Source: Robinsoniella peoriensis (GTDB lineage Bacteria; Bacillota; Clostridia; Lachnospirales; Lachnospiraceae). Taken from it: 64,000 nucleotides of DNA. Numbering within the stretch: the first letter of the stretch is position 1; every line of letters begins with the position of its first letter. The position numbers and the translations under genes were made by a program. Below are positions 45,083 to 53,668 of this stretch, piece by piece. The DNA lies in NCBI RefSeq assembly GCF_000797495.1, contig NZ_JTGN01000009.1, positions 101,528 through 165,527 of the forward strand. Direction: 5' to 3'. The notes beneath the pieces were generated by a model. That model saw only the letters and a list, made by a program, of their open reading frames with translations. It was not told where the DNA came from and made no database searches.

Positions 45083-46120
45083 ATGAAAAAAAAATTATTA
45101 TCTGTTCTAATGTGTGCAACAATGGTTACCGGACTTTTGGCTGGATGTGCTTCTGCCCCAAAGGATACTGCTGAAAAATCTACTGCAGCTGCTTCCAATA
45201 CTGCCGATACAAAGTCAGCAGAAGCTTCAGGCGAAACAAAAAGTACCACGGCCAATTTAAAAATAGGTGTTGCTTATTGTCAGCTCAGTGCGCCGGCTGT
45301 AAAAGTTTTTGCACAGGGAATACAAGAAAAAGCAAAAGAACTTGGAATCGAACTGATTGAACTGGACGGTGGGTGGGACCCCAGTAAGCAAACAGATCAG
45401 ATTAACTCTCTCGTATCACAGAAAGTAGATGGCATTGTTTTAAATCCCGTAGATGGAACTTCCATCATTCCTGCTGTAAAAGCAGCACATGAAGCCGGAG
45501 TCCCTGTTGTCATGGGTGCCATGAATATTGATGAAAGCGGCAGTGAATACATTACTTCATTTGTAGGCGCTGATGATGAAGATGTAGGAAAATCTGCAGG
45601 CGAAATGCTGAAAAAAGCCTTGGGCGAAAAAGGCGGCAAAGTTGCTATCGTTGAAGGAAGCGCCGGAACCTCCGCGCAAATCCTGAGAACGAAAGGTTTT
45701 GAAGAAGCTGTTGCCGGAAGTAATATTGAAATTGTAACAAAACTGGCCGGTGACTATGACAAGGCAAAAGCCATGACTGTTACAGAAGACATTCTTACTA
45801 AATTTCCTGATATTGCCGGTATCTGGGTTCACGATGATACAATGTGCGTAGGTGTGGTACAGGCTATGAAGTCTATGGGTGTAACAGGAAAAGATGTGGC
45901 CGTAGTCAGCTATAATGGAAGTAAAGCAGGTGCCGACATGGTTAAATCAGGAGAAATTATTGCTACCTCCGTTCAGCCACTCGTTGAAGAAGGACGTACC
46001 TCTCTTGATGTTCTTGTAAAAGCAATAAACGGCGAAAAAGTCGAAAGCTGGTATAAAGATAAAATAGATCTCTTAGACTCTACAAATGTAAATGATTATG
46101 ACCCGTCTCTTCTCTGGTAA
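45083..46120 (+). CDS. Ribose-type sugar-binding lipoprotein
   Basis: 345 aa. AAAAGGAG precedes ATG 45083. Lipobox LLAGC puts the lipidated Cys at residue 22, followed by an Ala/Ser/Thr tether to about residue 58. The mature protein is a type-1 periplasmic binding fold (peripla_BP_4) with the start NLKIGVAYCQLSAPAVKVF, then DGIVLNPVDGTSIIPAV and VIGG-like turns. It delivers a monosaccharide or small ligand to the RbsA/RbsC-type proteins that follow. Confidence 0.93.
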   Translation: MKKKLLSVLMCATMVTGLLAGCASAPKDTAEKSTAAASNTADTKSAEASGETKSTTANLKIGVAYCQLSAPAVKVFAQGIQEKAKELGIELIELDGGWDPSKQTDQINSLVSQKVDGIVLNPVDGTSIIPAVKAAHEAGVPVVMGAMNIDESGSEYITSFVGADDEDVGKSAGEMLKKALGEKGGKVAIVEGSAGTSAQILRTKGFEEAVAGSNIEIVTKLAGDYDKAKAMTVTEDILTKFPDIAGIWVHDDTMCVGVVQAMKSMGVTGKDVAVVSYNGSKAGADMVKSGEIIATSVQPLVEEGRTSLDVLVKAINGEKVESWYKDKIDLLDSTNVNDYDPSLLW

Positions 46121-46147
46121 ACTGAAACACAAGAAAAGAGGGTATTT

Positions 46148-47659
46148 ATGAAGCAAACTACAGATGACTACATCTTAAATTTAAAACATATTACCAAAAC
46201 GTTTCCAGGCGTGACGGCCTTAAATGATATCTCCCTGAAAGTTAAAAGAGGGGAAGTTCTTGGGCTTGTGGGGGAAAATGGTGCTGGTAAATCCACGCTT
46301 ATGAAAGTACTTACCGGAGTAATTGCAAAAGATTCCGGCACCATAGAAATCGATCAGAAGGAAGTGCGGATTTCTTCCCCTCTGGAAGCCCAGCAACTTG
46401 GACTTAGTATCATATTTCAGGAATTTAACCTGGTTAACTCCCTCAGTATCGCCGAAAACATTTTTGTAGGAAGGCTGAAGAAAAAAGGAATTCGCGGCAT
46501 CGATTGGAAGAATATCTACGAAGAAGCCGCCATTCTTCTTAAAAAGGTAGGATTGTCCATTGATCCGAAAGAAAAAGTAGAAAACTTAAGTGTTGCACGC
46601 AAACAAATGACTGAAATTGCAAAAGCTTTATCCTTTCAATCTAAAATTATTATTATGGATGAACCTTCCGCAACTTTGACTTCTAAGGAATTAGACAATC
46701 TATTTGCGATCATCGATCAGCTAAAGGCATCCGGAATTACTGTAATCTACATTTCACACCGTTTAGATGAGATATTCCGCCTCTGTGACCGTGTAACCAT
46801 TATGCGTGATGGTGCGGTGATTGATACAAAACCAACTCAGGAACTGACAAAAGAAACAATCATATCAAAAATGGTTGGAAGAAGTATGGATCAGGAATAT
46901 CCACCACGAGAAGGCACATTCCAATCCGAAATTGTATTAGAGGCAGTAAATCTTACCAGAGACAAAGCATTTCAAAATATTTCCTTTCAGTTACATAAAG
47001 GAGAACGCCTTGGCATCGCAGGGCTGGTCGGTTCAGGGCGTACAGAAATCGTCCGATGCATCTTCGGAGCCGACAAGTTAACTTCCGGTAACATTACCTT
47101 AAACGGAAATCCAGTACATATAAATTCTCCCAAAAACGCCATAGATATGGGAATTGCCTTTGTTACCGAGGACAGGAAAAATCAGGGACTGATACTCGAA
47201 GAGTCCCTGAGTGTCAATACCTGTCTGGCCGCCTTACATAAAGTTACGTCATTAGGATTTGTAGACAAATCTCTTGAAAAGAAAGCTGCACTTTCTTATA
47301 TTAAAAAACTTCACATCAAGACATCCGGTACGGAAACTTCCGCACTGAGTTTAAGCGGAGGCAATCAGCAGAAAGTCGTTCTGGCAAAATGGCTCTTTAC
47401 GGATGCGCAGATTATCATACTGGACGAACCTACGAGAGGAATCGATGTAGGTGCAAAGTACGAACTATACCAGCTAATAAACCAATTGGCCGACGAAGGT
47501 AAATCCATTATCATAATCTCTTCCGAATTACCAGAAATCATTAATATGAGCGACAGGCTCCTGGTAATCCATGAAGGAAATCTAAAAGGGGAATTATGCG
47601 GAGCGGATAAGACCCCTGAAAATATTATGAAAACTGCAATCTTAAGGGAGGAAAAATGA
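46148..47659 (+). CDS. Ribose-type sugar ABC transporter ATPase (double domain)
   Basis: 503 aa, two ABC domains as in RbsA/MglA. Domain 1: Walker A GENGAGKST (about 40-48), signature LSVARKQMTEIAKAL, Walker B IIIMDEPSATLT. Domain 2: a degenerate Walker A GLVGSGRTE, signature LSGGNQQKVVLAKWL, Walker B IIILDEPTRGIDVG. The altered second P-loop is normal for this family. GAGGG lies before ATG 46148, and the stop overlaps the permease ATG (ATGA). Confidence 0.95.
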   Translation: MKQTTDDYILNLKHITKTFPGVTALNDISLKVKRGEVLGLVGENGAGKSTLMKVLTGVIAKDSGTIEIDQKEVRISSPLEAQQLGLSIIFQEFNLVNSLSIAENIFVGRLKKKGIRGIDWKNIYEEAAILLKKVGLSIDPKEKVENLSVARKQMTEIAKALSFQSKIIIMDEPSATLTSKELDNLFAIIDQLKASGITVIYISHRLDEIFRLCDRVTIMRDGAVIDTKPTQELTKETIISKMVGRSMDQEYPPREGTFQSEIVLEAVNLTRDKAFQNISFQLHKGERLGIAGLVGSGRTEIVRCIFGADKLTSGNITLNGNPVHINSPKNAIDMGIAFVTEDRKNQGLILEESLSVNTCLAALHKVTSLGFVDKSLEKKAALSYIKKLHIKTSGTETSALSLSGGNQQKVVLAKWLFTDAQIIILDEPTRGIDVGAKYELYQLINQLADEGKSIIIISSELPEIINMSDRLLVIHEGNLKGELCGADKTPENIMKTAILREEK

Positions 47660-48639
47660 GAGAGAAACTGTTTAAATTTTCAAATTTGATTTTGCTGCTT
47701 ATTTTCATCCTGATTGCATCCTTCACAGCAGATAATTTTTTAACTGTTCAGAATTTAATTAACGTAATTCGGCAATGCTGCATTCTTGGACTTTTAACCA
47801 TCGGCATGTCCTTTGTATTAATCTGCGGTCATATGGATCTGTCTATTGGAAGTATCATGACATTTACCGGAATCATTGCCATCTCTTTCAGTTCGAAAAT
47901 GCCTGCCGTTCCCGCTATACTTTCAGCACTTTTCGTGGGGATCTTATGTGGACTGGTAAACGGTCTGATTGTTGTCCTCACTCATGCAAACTCCGGAGAA
48001 TCCCTTATGATCACATTTGGAACCCAATTGCTTTTTTCTGCATTAAGTCTGTTATACACACAGGGGTTTTCTCTGGAAGGAAGCAATTCCAGTTTCTATA
48101 ATGCAATCGGAACCGGAAGTATCGGAAGATACCTGCCCATTCCTGTCATAATCTATTTCCTGTTAGCTATCATCTTGTCCGTAATAGAAAGCCGCACAAC
48201 GTTTGGACGTAAAATGCATATCACAGGCTTTAGTACCGTATGCAGTCAATTATCCGGTATACAGACGGGACTTGTAAAGTTAATATGTTATGGAATATCA
48301 GGGTTAATGGCTTCAGCTGCAGCCATTGTATTAACTTCCCGTACCCTTGGTGCAACACCGACTGCCGGGACCGGTTATGAAATGGATGCCATTGTGGCTG
48401 CCGTTTTAGGAGGAGTCAGCCTGTCAGGCGGTGTTGGAAGTATCGGCAAAGCTTTTGTTGGGGTTCTTACTTTGGGCATTCTTGGAAATGCAATGAATTT
48501 GTTGGGATTCCAGACTTTTGATCAAAATATCGTAAAAGGTCTTGTCTTGATTCTGGCAATTGCCTTTGAAGTTTGGAACCGCAAGCAAAATATGCAGATC
48601 AGGAGGGCAAAAAATGTTAATCATCAAGAAAATCATTAG
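47656..48639 (+). CDS. Ribose-type sugar ABC transporter permease 1
   Basis: 327 aa, about 8-10 membrane helices of the RbsC/BPD_transp_2 family, with LICGHMDLSIGSIMTFTG and the conserved GGVSLSGGVGSIGKAF motif. GGGAGG precedes ATG 47656, which overlaps the ATPase stop by 4 nt. It forms a heterodimeric channel with the next gene. Confidence 0.93.
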   Translation: MREKLFKFSNLILLLIFILIASFTADNFLTVQNLINVIRQCCILGLLTIGMSFVLICGHMDLSIGSIMTFTGIIAISFSSKMPAVPAILSALFVGILCGLVNGLIVVLTHANSGESLMITFGTQLLFSALSLLYTQGFSLEGSNSSFYNAIGTGSIGRYLPIPVIIYFLLAIILSVIESRTTFGRKMHITGFSTVCSQLSGIQTGLVKLICYGISGLMASAAAIVLTSRTLGATPTAGTGYEMDAIVAAVLGGVSLSGGVGSIGKAFVGVLTLGILGNAMNLLGFQTFDQNIVKGLVLILAIAFEVWNRKQNMQIRRAKNVNHQENH

Positions 48640-49555
48640 AGAGCAGAAACCACTAATTGTACTCCTCGCTATTATTATTGTAATGAGTATTGCTTCTTCA
48701 TTTTTCCTTACCATTGATAACATAACAAATATTTTAATTCAGGCATCCATCTACGGAATTATGGCATGCGGTATGACTTTTGCAATTATCGGTGGGGATT
48801 TTGATTTATCCGTCGGTTCTATTATGGCATTATCCGGTTTGATCAGTGTACTTGCAGAACCATATATTGGGCAAATATTCTCCATTATGATGGGTATTCT
48901 CTCAGCCTGCCTCCTTGGACTGGTAAATGGATTTTTAATTGCAAAATGCCATATCAGCTCCTTTATTGCAACCATCGGAACCTCCTATATTATAAAGGGA
49001 ATTGCCCTTAAAATATCTGATGGCAATCCCATCATCAGTAAAAATAGCTGGTATGCAGAAATTGGAAATGGAAAACTATTTGGTATTCCTTTCCTGATTT
49101 TACTTCTTATCGCTCTGGTTCTGATAACCTGGTATATTTTAACCTCTACCCGCTTTGGAAGAAATATCTATACTATGGGTGGAAATTCAGAGGTTGCACA
49201 CAATAGCGGAATAAATATTGCATTTTATAAAATTTCGGTATTTATTTTAAGTGGTTTAGCCGCGGGTATAGCCGGAATTTTGAATTCTTCAAAATTAAAC
49301 ACTGCTTCTGCATTGCAGGGAGACAATGCCGCTCTCTCTGTCATCACCGGGGTAGTTATTGGCGGTACCAGCCTGATTGGAGGGGTTGGCAGTATTGGGA
49401 AAAGTATCATTGGAATCTTGATATTCAGTGTTATTACAAATGCACTTGATTTATTAGGTGTCTTTTCTTACTATCAGACAGCCATCAGAGGTATTCTTCT
49501 TATATTGATTATTGGCCTAGGAGCCTGGAGCAGAGCAAAAATTAAGAGTGAATAA
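48614..49555 (+). CDS. Ribose-type sugar ABC transporter permease 2
   Basis: 313 aa from ATG 48614 (MLIIKKIIREQ), just after AGGAGGG at 48601-48607. It overlaps permease 1 by 26 nt. It is of the same family (AIIGGDFDLSVGSIMALSG; GGTSLIGGVGSIGKSI). Having two different permeases rather than one homodimer is usual for AI-2/Lsr-, xylitol- and inositol-like members of this class. Confidence 0.93.
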   Translation: MLIIKKIIREQKPLIVLLAIIIVMSIASSFFLTIDNITNILIQASIYGIMACGMTFAIIGGDFDLSVGSIMALSGLISVLAEPYIGQIFSIMMGILSACLLGLVNGFLIAKCHISSFIATIGTSYIIKGIALKISDGNPIISKNSWYAEIGNGKLFGIPFLILLLIALVLITWYILTSTRFGRNIYTMGGNSEVAHNSGINIAFYKISVFILSGLAAGIAGILNSSKLNTASALQGDNAALSVITGVVIGGTSLIGGVGSIGKSIIGILIFSVITNALDLLGVFSYYQTAIRGILLILIIGLGAWSRAKIKSE

Positions 49556-49578
49556 GTCTACTCCGACTTACTCACTCT
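49545..49578. terminator. Terminator between convergent genes
   Basis: AGAGTGAATAAGTC and GACTTACTCACTCT arms with one bulge overlap the permease stop codon, followed by ATTTTAAT. It may serve both the transporter operon and the ArsC-like gene. Confidence 0.6.
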
Positions 49579-49600
49579 ATTTTAATCCATTCCTCTTCCT

Positions 49601-49942
49601 CTACTTCCACATTTTCCAGACATCCGGCTGAAATCCCACTGTGGCAGATGCCCCATTTCTCACAATAGGTGTCTTTAGAATCTGCTGATTCTCCAGAACC
49701 TTCTCGGCTTTATCTTCCTCAGCAATATATCGAACCAGCGCTAAGATATCCTTGTCCCTGCTCTTTTCATCAAGCATATTGTCAAGCCCGCCCACTGCCT
49801 GCCTAACTTTATTGAATTCGCCTTTGCTCATCCCTTTTTCTTTCATATCAATAAACTGAAAAGAAATGCCCCGTTCTTTGAAATACCGCTGTGCCTTTTT
49901 CGTATCGAAACATTTCGTTGTTCCAAATATCTGTATATTCAT
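49601..49942 (-). CDS. ArsC/Spx-family thioredoxin-fold protein
   Basis: 113 aa from ATG 49942 (MNIQIFGTTKC), with AAGGA upstream; an in-frame extension to 49990 overlaps the small ORF. The start IFGTTKCFDTKKAQRYFKERG holds the single catalytic-type Cys (residue 11) of ArsC-like proteins, lacking the CxxC of Spx/MgsR. The later TPIVRNGASATVGFQPDVW is typical. It may be an ArsC-related reductase or a regulator of the Spx superfamily; true arsenate reductase activity is not certain. It is cotranscribed with the UGA-containing small ORF from a consensus promoter. Confidence 0.85.
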   Translation of the reverse strand: MNIQIFGTTKCFDTKKAQRYFKERGISFQFIDMKEKGMSKGEFNKVRQAVGGLDNMLDEKSRDKDILALVRYIAEEDKAEKVLENQQILKTPIVRNGASATVGFQPDVWKMWK

Positions 49943-49943
49943 T

Positions 49944-50057
49944 TTAATTATTCCTTTCAACAATTTCCTGAACTCTGCCAACCATTCCACCTTCCAGCAT
50001 CACTTCTGAGATTTTACCATCTAATTCTTCCCATGGTACAACAGTTCAACAAGGCAT
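49944..50057 (-). CDS. Small ORF with in-frame UGA (candidate selenoprotein or broken small gene)
   Basis: ATG 50057 has AAGGAG at a 7-nt spacing. The frame reads Met-Pro-Cys, then TGA at 50048-50046, then TVVPWEELDGKISEVMLEGG and 13 more codons to TAA at 49946-49944, one base before the ArsC-like ATG. If UGA is selenocysteine, the product is 37 aa with a Cys-Sec pair. A weak hairpin (TACCAT pairing with ATGGTA, 12-nt loop beginning with G) lies 7-13 nt after the UGA, roughly where a bacterial SECIS would be. Alternatives are a nonsense-mutated Cys codon or a three-residue leader. I do not recognise the protein. Confidence 0.4.
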
Positions 50058-50069
50058 AGCGTTACTCCT

Positions 50070-50127
50070 TTTGAACAGCATTTAACATTGTTCAAATTAT
50101 TATATCTGGCATCGTCCGCTATGTCAA
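50070..50127 (-). promoter_or_regulatory. Consensus sigma-70 promoter with operator at the start site
   Basis: Minus-strand TTGACA (50127-50122) and TATAAT (50104-50099) are perfect and 17 nt apart. The inverted repeat TTTGAACA (50096-50089) and TGTTCAAA (50077-50070), with an 11-nt centre, covers the expected transcription start and abuts the ribosome binding site, an arrangement typical of a repressed stress gene. Confidence 0.85.
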
Positions 50128-50132
50128 TAGAA

Positions 50133-50861
50133 TCACAGATCCTGCTTTGAAAATGAACGCACTGCCATCACAACACCCGTGGCCATGCAAATTAAAACGG
50201 AACAGACTGCAGCATAAAAATACGGCGTTGATGGATCCAGCATGGCTCCCACTGATGCTGCTGACCAGGGAATAATGCTGGCCAAAACAAGCATTTGCGG
50301 TGAAGTCTGCCAGGCAGCCAGGCCAATGACCGCAAACAGAAGAGTCAAAAGTAACGAGGGATAAAATAATTTTTTCTGCTTAACTGCTGCATAGAGAACC
50401 GGTGACAGACTACAAAACTGAAACAGGCAGCTCTTGGTAACAAAAAGCAAAGGTGCCCACATATCTGCCATACGGAACCGGGACGGAAATAAAAGCCTGT
50501 ATCCCAACAGTGCAATTCCATCAATTCCTATGATTAAAACCAAATTCCACAAAACCCAGATCAAAAACTTTTCCAGTATAAATGCTGTTTTGATTACCGG
50601 AGCCGTAAGCACATTAATAATTGTGTTATCCTGGTACTCCTTTTGAACCAGAAAAGTAAGAAACAACCCATTCATAACTGAGAATGTGATACCGGAAAAC
50701 ATATTCATCGTACGTATCCACTCATCATAATTCAGTGCTGAAACTATGAACAATTCCTTTATAATCAGTAATCCTGGCACTGCCCAGACTATAACCGTCA
50801 ATATCCAGACCATCTTACTTTTTCTTAGTTTCAAGATTTCTGCTTCAATCAGATTAAGCAA
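50133..50861 (-). CDS. ABC-2 type permease (bacitracin/lantibiotic-immunity type)
   Basis: 242 aa from TTG 50861, 8 nt after GGAGG and overlapping the ATPase stop by 8 nt; GTG 50870 is an alternative. A longer frame to 50990 overlaps the ATPase without a start site. Six hydrophobic segments follow an amphipathic start (LIEAEILKLRKSKMVWIL), as in BcrB/LanE/EcsB-like permeases. It forms an exporter with the ATPase at 50854. Confidence 0.82.
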   Translation of the reverse strand: MLNLIEAEILKLRKSKMVWILTVIVWAVPGLLIIKELFIVSALNYDEWIRTMNMFSGITFSVMNGLFLTFLVQKEYQDNTIINVLTAPVIKTAFILEKFLIWVLWNLVLIIGIDGIALLGYRLLFPSRFRMADMWAPLLFVTKSCLFQFCSLSPVLYAAVKQKKLFYPSLLLTLLFAVIGLAAWQTSPQMLVLASIIPWSAASVGAMLDPSTPYFYAAVCSVLICMATGVVMAVRSFSKQDL

Positions 50862-51780
50862 TTCCCTCACCTCCCGTAATCTTCTTAAAATAATCCTCCA
50901 AACTATCCTTATAAATCTGCAGGGAAGATACGCTGATTCCGGCATTGTAAAAAGCTTCATTGATTTCGGACGGATTCTGCTGGACATCATATATACGAAT
51001 AAAATTATCTGATTCTACTGTATATTTTTTTATTTGAAGTTTCTTTTCCAGTTCCAATACTGCTTTGGGGACGGATGAAACCTGAACTAAAATATACTTT
51101 TCATTTTTCTTTCTCAGCTTTAACATATCGCTTTCTTCCAGAAGATTTCCCTCATGCAGAATCCCAATATCATCTGCAAGCTGCGCTACCTCTGACAGAA
51201 TATGACTGGAAATTATGATTGTTTTCCCCTGCTCCACGCTTAACCTCTTCATAAATTCCCGCATTTCTGCAATGCCAATGGGATCCAGACCGTTTGTTGG
51301 CTCATCTAAAATCAGCAATTCTGGATCATTTAAAATGGCATTGGCTATCCCAAGCCGTTGTTTCATTCCCAGGGAATACGCGGAAAAAGTTTTCTTATCC
51401 TTCCAGGGCAGCCCCACTACATCCAGGGCATCATGCACTGCATTTTTCTTTACCGTCCCTCTTATCTTCGCAAATACTTCCAGATTCTGGGTTCCGGTAA
51501 GTCCCGGATAAAACCCGGGTATTTCGATTACTGAACCAATACGGGAATAGACCGATTTACCACTCTCTTTTAAATTATTTCCAAAAAGATAAATCTCTCC
51601 CGCTGTAACGGATACCAGGTTTAATGCCATCTTCATAATCGTAGTCTTCCCGGCACCGTTTCTGCCAAGCAGCCCATAAATCCTTCCCTTTTTCACATGA
51701 ATATTTACATCTTTCACTACCGTACGGTTTCCGTAGGTTTTTTTAAGCATGTTTGTCTCCAATATAAATTGATTGCCCAT
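50854..51780 (-). CDS. ABC transporter ATPase (BcrA type)
   Basis: 308 aa; AGGAG about 10 nt before ATG 51780. Walker A GRNGAGKTT, signature YSLGMKQRLGIA, Walker B LLILDEPTNGLDP and a C-terminal extension of about 90 residues as in BcrA/LanF. With the ABC-2 permease downstream and the two-component system upstream it resembles a peptide-antibiotic resistance module. Confidence 0.93.
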   Translation of the reverse strand: MGNQFILETNMLKKTYGNRTVVKDVNIHVKKGRIYGLLGRNGAGKTTIMKMALNLVSVTAGEIYLFGNNLKESGKSVYSRIGSVIEIPGFYPGLTGTQNLEVFAKIRGTVKKNAVHDALDVVGLPWKDKKTFSAYSLGMKQRLGIANAILNDPELLILDEPTNGLDPIGIAEMREFMKRLSVEQGKTIIISSHILSEVAQLADDIGILHEGNLLEESDMLKLRKKNEKYILVQVSSVPKAVLELEKKLQIKKYTVESDNFIRIYDVQQNPSEINEAFYNAGISVSSLQIYKDSLEDYFKKITGGEGIA

Positions 51781-51866
51781 GTATTATCTGCTCCTTTTAT
51801 TAATATAGGAATATCTTAACATATGAACCTTACCAAAACCTTACCGGCAGCTTGCATTTATCATGT

Positions 51867-51940
51867 TTCCGAAGTGTTTTTGGCGGATAGTATTCGACTG
51901 GCTCCCATCGGATACTATCCGCCAAAAAGCACTCCGGGAA
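51867..51940. repeat. Long inverted repeat element, related to 41541-41617
   Basis: Left arm 51867-51893 and right arm 51912-51940 pair through the core GGCGGATAGTAT and ATACTATCCGCC. Its complement contains CCGCCAAAAACACTTCGGAA, nearly identical to a block in the element at 41541-41617. It begins 12 nt past the kinase stop at 51952 and could also act as a terminator. Confidence 0.7.
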
Positions 51941-51951
51941 GGTAAGAAAAT

Positions 51952-52926
51952 CTAGATCATTTTCATCCTTATGATAAATTCACATCCCGCCTTTTGGCTG
52001 TCCCTGCCGCCTTGTCCCGGAATACAGTGTTCCTGGCTGAAATGTCCCTGGCCGCTTCGAACTTCAATGGTTCCCTGATGCGCCTTTACAAGCTCCTTTA
52101 CAATGGAAAGTCCCAGACCATTTCCTTTGGTCCCCCGTGCAGCGCTGCATTTATAAAGCCGCTCAAAAACATGGGGCAGATCATCTTTCGAAATTCCACT
52201 CCCGTTGTCTGCAGCGTGTATTTCCAAAACATCTTTGCTGCATACAGTACTTAAGAAAAAGACGTCGCCGCCACTGTGTGCCAATACATTCTGTATCAGA
52301 TTATTCATGATTCTCTGAAACGCACTGCGGTCTATTTTACATATTAATTTTTTATGATCCGGTATATTTATTTCAAAATCAAACCCATTATTTTCCAGAT
52401 GGGGTATCCAATCAGTCATGATGGTACGGAGTAACTCATATACATCCGTTTCCTGGAACAGATAGATGCGCTCTCCCGATTCCAGCTTAAGCCATTCAAA
52501 GAGCGTATCTACATAATCCTTCAGGTTATATGATTTCTTAAGAGCTGTGTCAATATACATCCCCCTGTTCTCTTCGTCTACAAGGTGGCTTGACAATGCT
52601 TCCAGGTATCCTGCCACCGACGCCAATGGGGTTCTGATGTCATGGGAAAGGCTGGTGATCAGGCTGCGGTATGTTAATTCCGATTGTTTCTGCCTGTTCA
52701 TTTCCTCTTTCATATTAACCATAATTGCATTTATTTTATAGATCAGCTCTGCTGTTAAACTGTTCTCATGATCGATCATGCGCCTGTCCGGATTCCCGTC
52801 TGCGATTTCATCCAAAATCACGGATGCCTCCCTGAGTTTCTTTTTTACATAGTGCTTTTGTAAAAGAAGTATGATCACACTTGCCAGTAACGCTGTGCAG
52901 ACTAAACTTAGAATCATCGTTACCAT
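51952..52926 (-). CDS. Sensor histidine kinase
   Basis: 324 aa, GGGAGG 7 nt before ATG 52926. One N-terminal membrane helix (about 2-22), then a HAMP-like segment, H-box SLSHDIRTPLASVAGYLEAL, N-box MNNLIQNVLAHSGGD, G-boxes DNGSGIS and KGNGLGLSIVKELV. It has a cytoplasmic sensor layout like BcrS- or LisK-type kinases. It follows its regulator by 2 nt. Likely controls the BcrAB-type transporter downstream. Confidence 0.92.
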   Translation of the reverse strand: MVTMILSLVCTALLASVIILLLQKHYVKKKLREASVILDEIADGNPDRRMIDHENSLTAELIYKINAIMVNMKEEMNRQKQSELTYRSLITSLSHDIRTPLASVAGYLEALSSHLVDEENRGMYIDTALKKSYNLKDYVDTLFEWLKLESGERIYLFQETDVYELLRTIMTDWIPHLENNGFDFEINIPDHKKLICKIDRSAFQRIMNNLIQNVLAHSGGDVFFLSTVCSKDVLEIHAADNGSGISKDDLPHVFERLYKCSAARGTKGNGLGLSIVKELVKAHQGTIEVRSGQGHFSQEHCIPGQGGRDSQKAGCEFIIRMKMI

Positions 52927-52928
52927 GA

Positions 52929-53636
52929 CTATACCTCCCGGTTAAAGCGATATCCCACTCCCCGCACTGTTTGTATATAAACAAACTCCTGACCATCCGG
53001 TTCCAGTTTTTTTCGAAGTCTGCTGATATATGACATAATATTGCTGTCATCAAATCCATATTCATTTGCCCATACCTGTTCATAGAGCTGTTCCTTGGTG
53101 AAAATTCTCCCTTGATTGGAAGCCAGAAAATATAACAGATCGAATTCTTTTGCCGTAAGATAGACATCAGCTTCATTTAACAGCACTGCGTGGCTGCCAA
53201 TATCAATTACCAAATCCTGAAAGCGAAGCACCTCCAATTGAGTATTCCCCTTCTCTTTTTCATTCAGCACCGTATAACGCCGGATTAACGAGTTCACCCG
53301 GGCAAGAAATTCCTTTATTCCAAACGGCTTGGTCAGATAATCATCGGCCCCCAGCTCCAGACCGGTAACTTTATCACTTTCATCGGCTTTTGCCGTCAGC
53401 ATCAATACCGGTATGGAACACAGATCCCTTATTTTCGTCAGCACTGAAAAACCGCTGATATCCGGAAGCATAACATCCAGAACAATAAGCTTATAGTCAC
53501 CAGCCTCACGCAAAAAACGAATTCCTTCCATGCCGGTTGCTGCCACATCAGCCCAATGTCCATTGTGCTCAATGCATTGTTTTAATAGAATTCCCAATTC
53601 TTTATCATCATCAATAATCAATACTTTTTCGGTCAT
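52929..53636 (-). CDS. OmpR-family response regulator
   Basis: 235 aa from ATG 53636 (MTEKVLIIDDDKEL), with GGAAAG upstream; the frame continues open to 53753 inside the DsdA gene but without a start site. Receiver: IDDD, phosphoacceptor in LIVLDVMLPDISGF, Lys in YLTKPFGIKEF. C-terminal winged helix: LTAKEFDLLYFLASN and YISRLRKKLEP. Operon with the kinase at 51952. Confidence 0.94.
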   Translation of the reverse strand: MTEKVLIIDDDKELGILLKQCIEHNGHWADVAATGMEGIRFLREAGDYKLIVLDVMLPDISGFSVLTKIRDLCSIPVLMLTAKADESDKVTGLELGADDYLTKPFGIKEFLARVNSLIRRYTVLNEKEKGNTQLEVLRFQDLVIDIGSHAVLLNEADVYLTAKEFDLLYFLASNQGRIFTKEQLYEQVWANEYGFDDSNIMSYISRLRKKLEPDGQEFVYIQTVRGVGYRFNREV

Positions 53637-53668
53637 ACCGCTTTCCTTCCTATCATAAAATAAATGGG

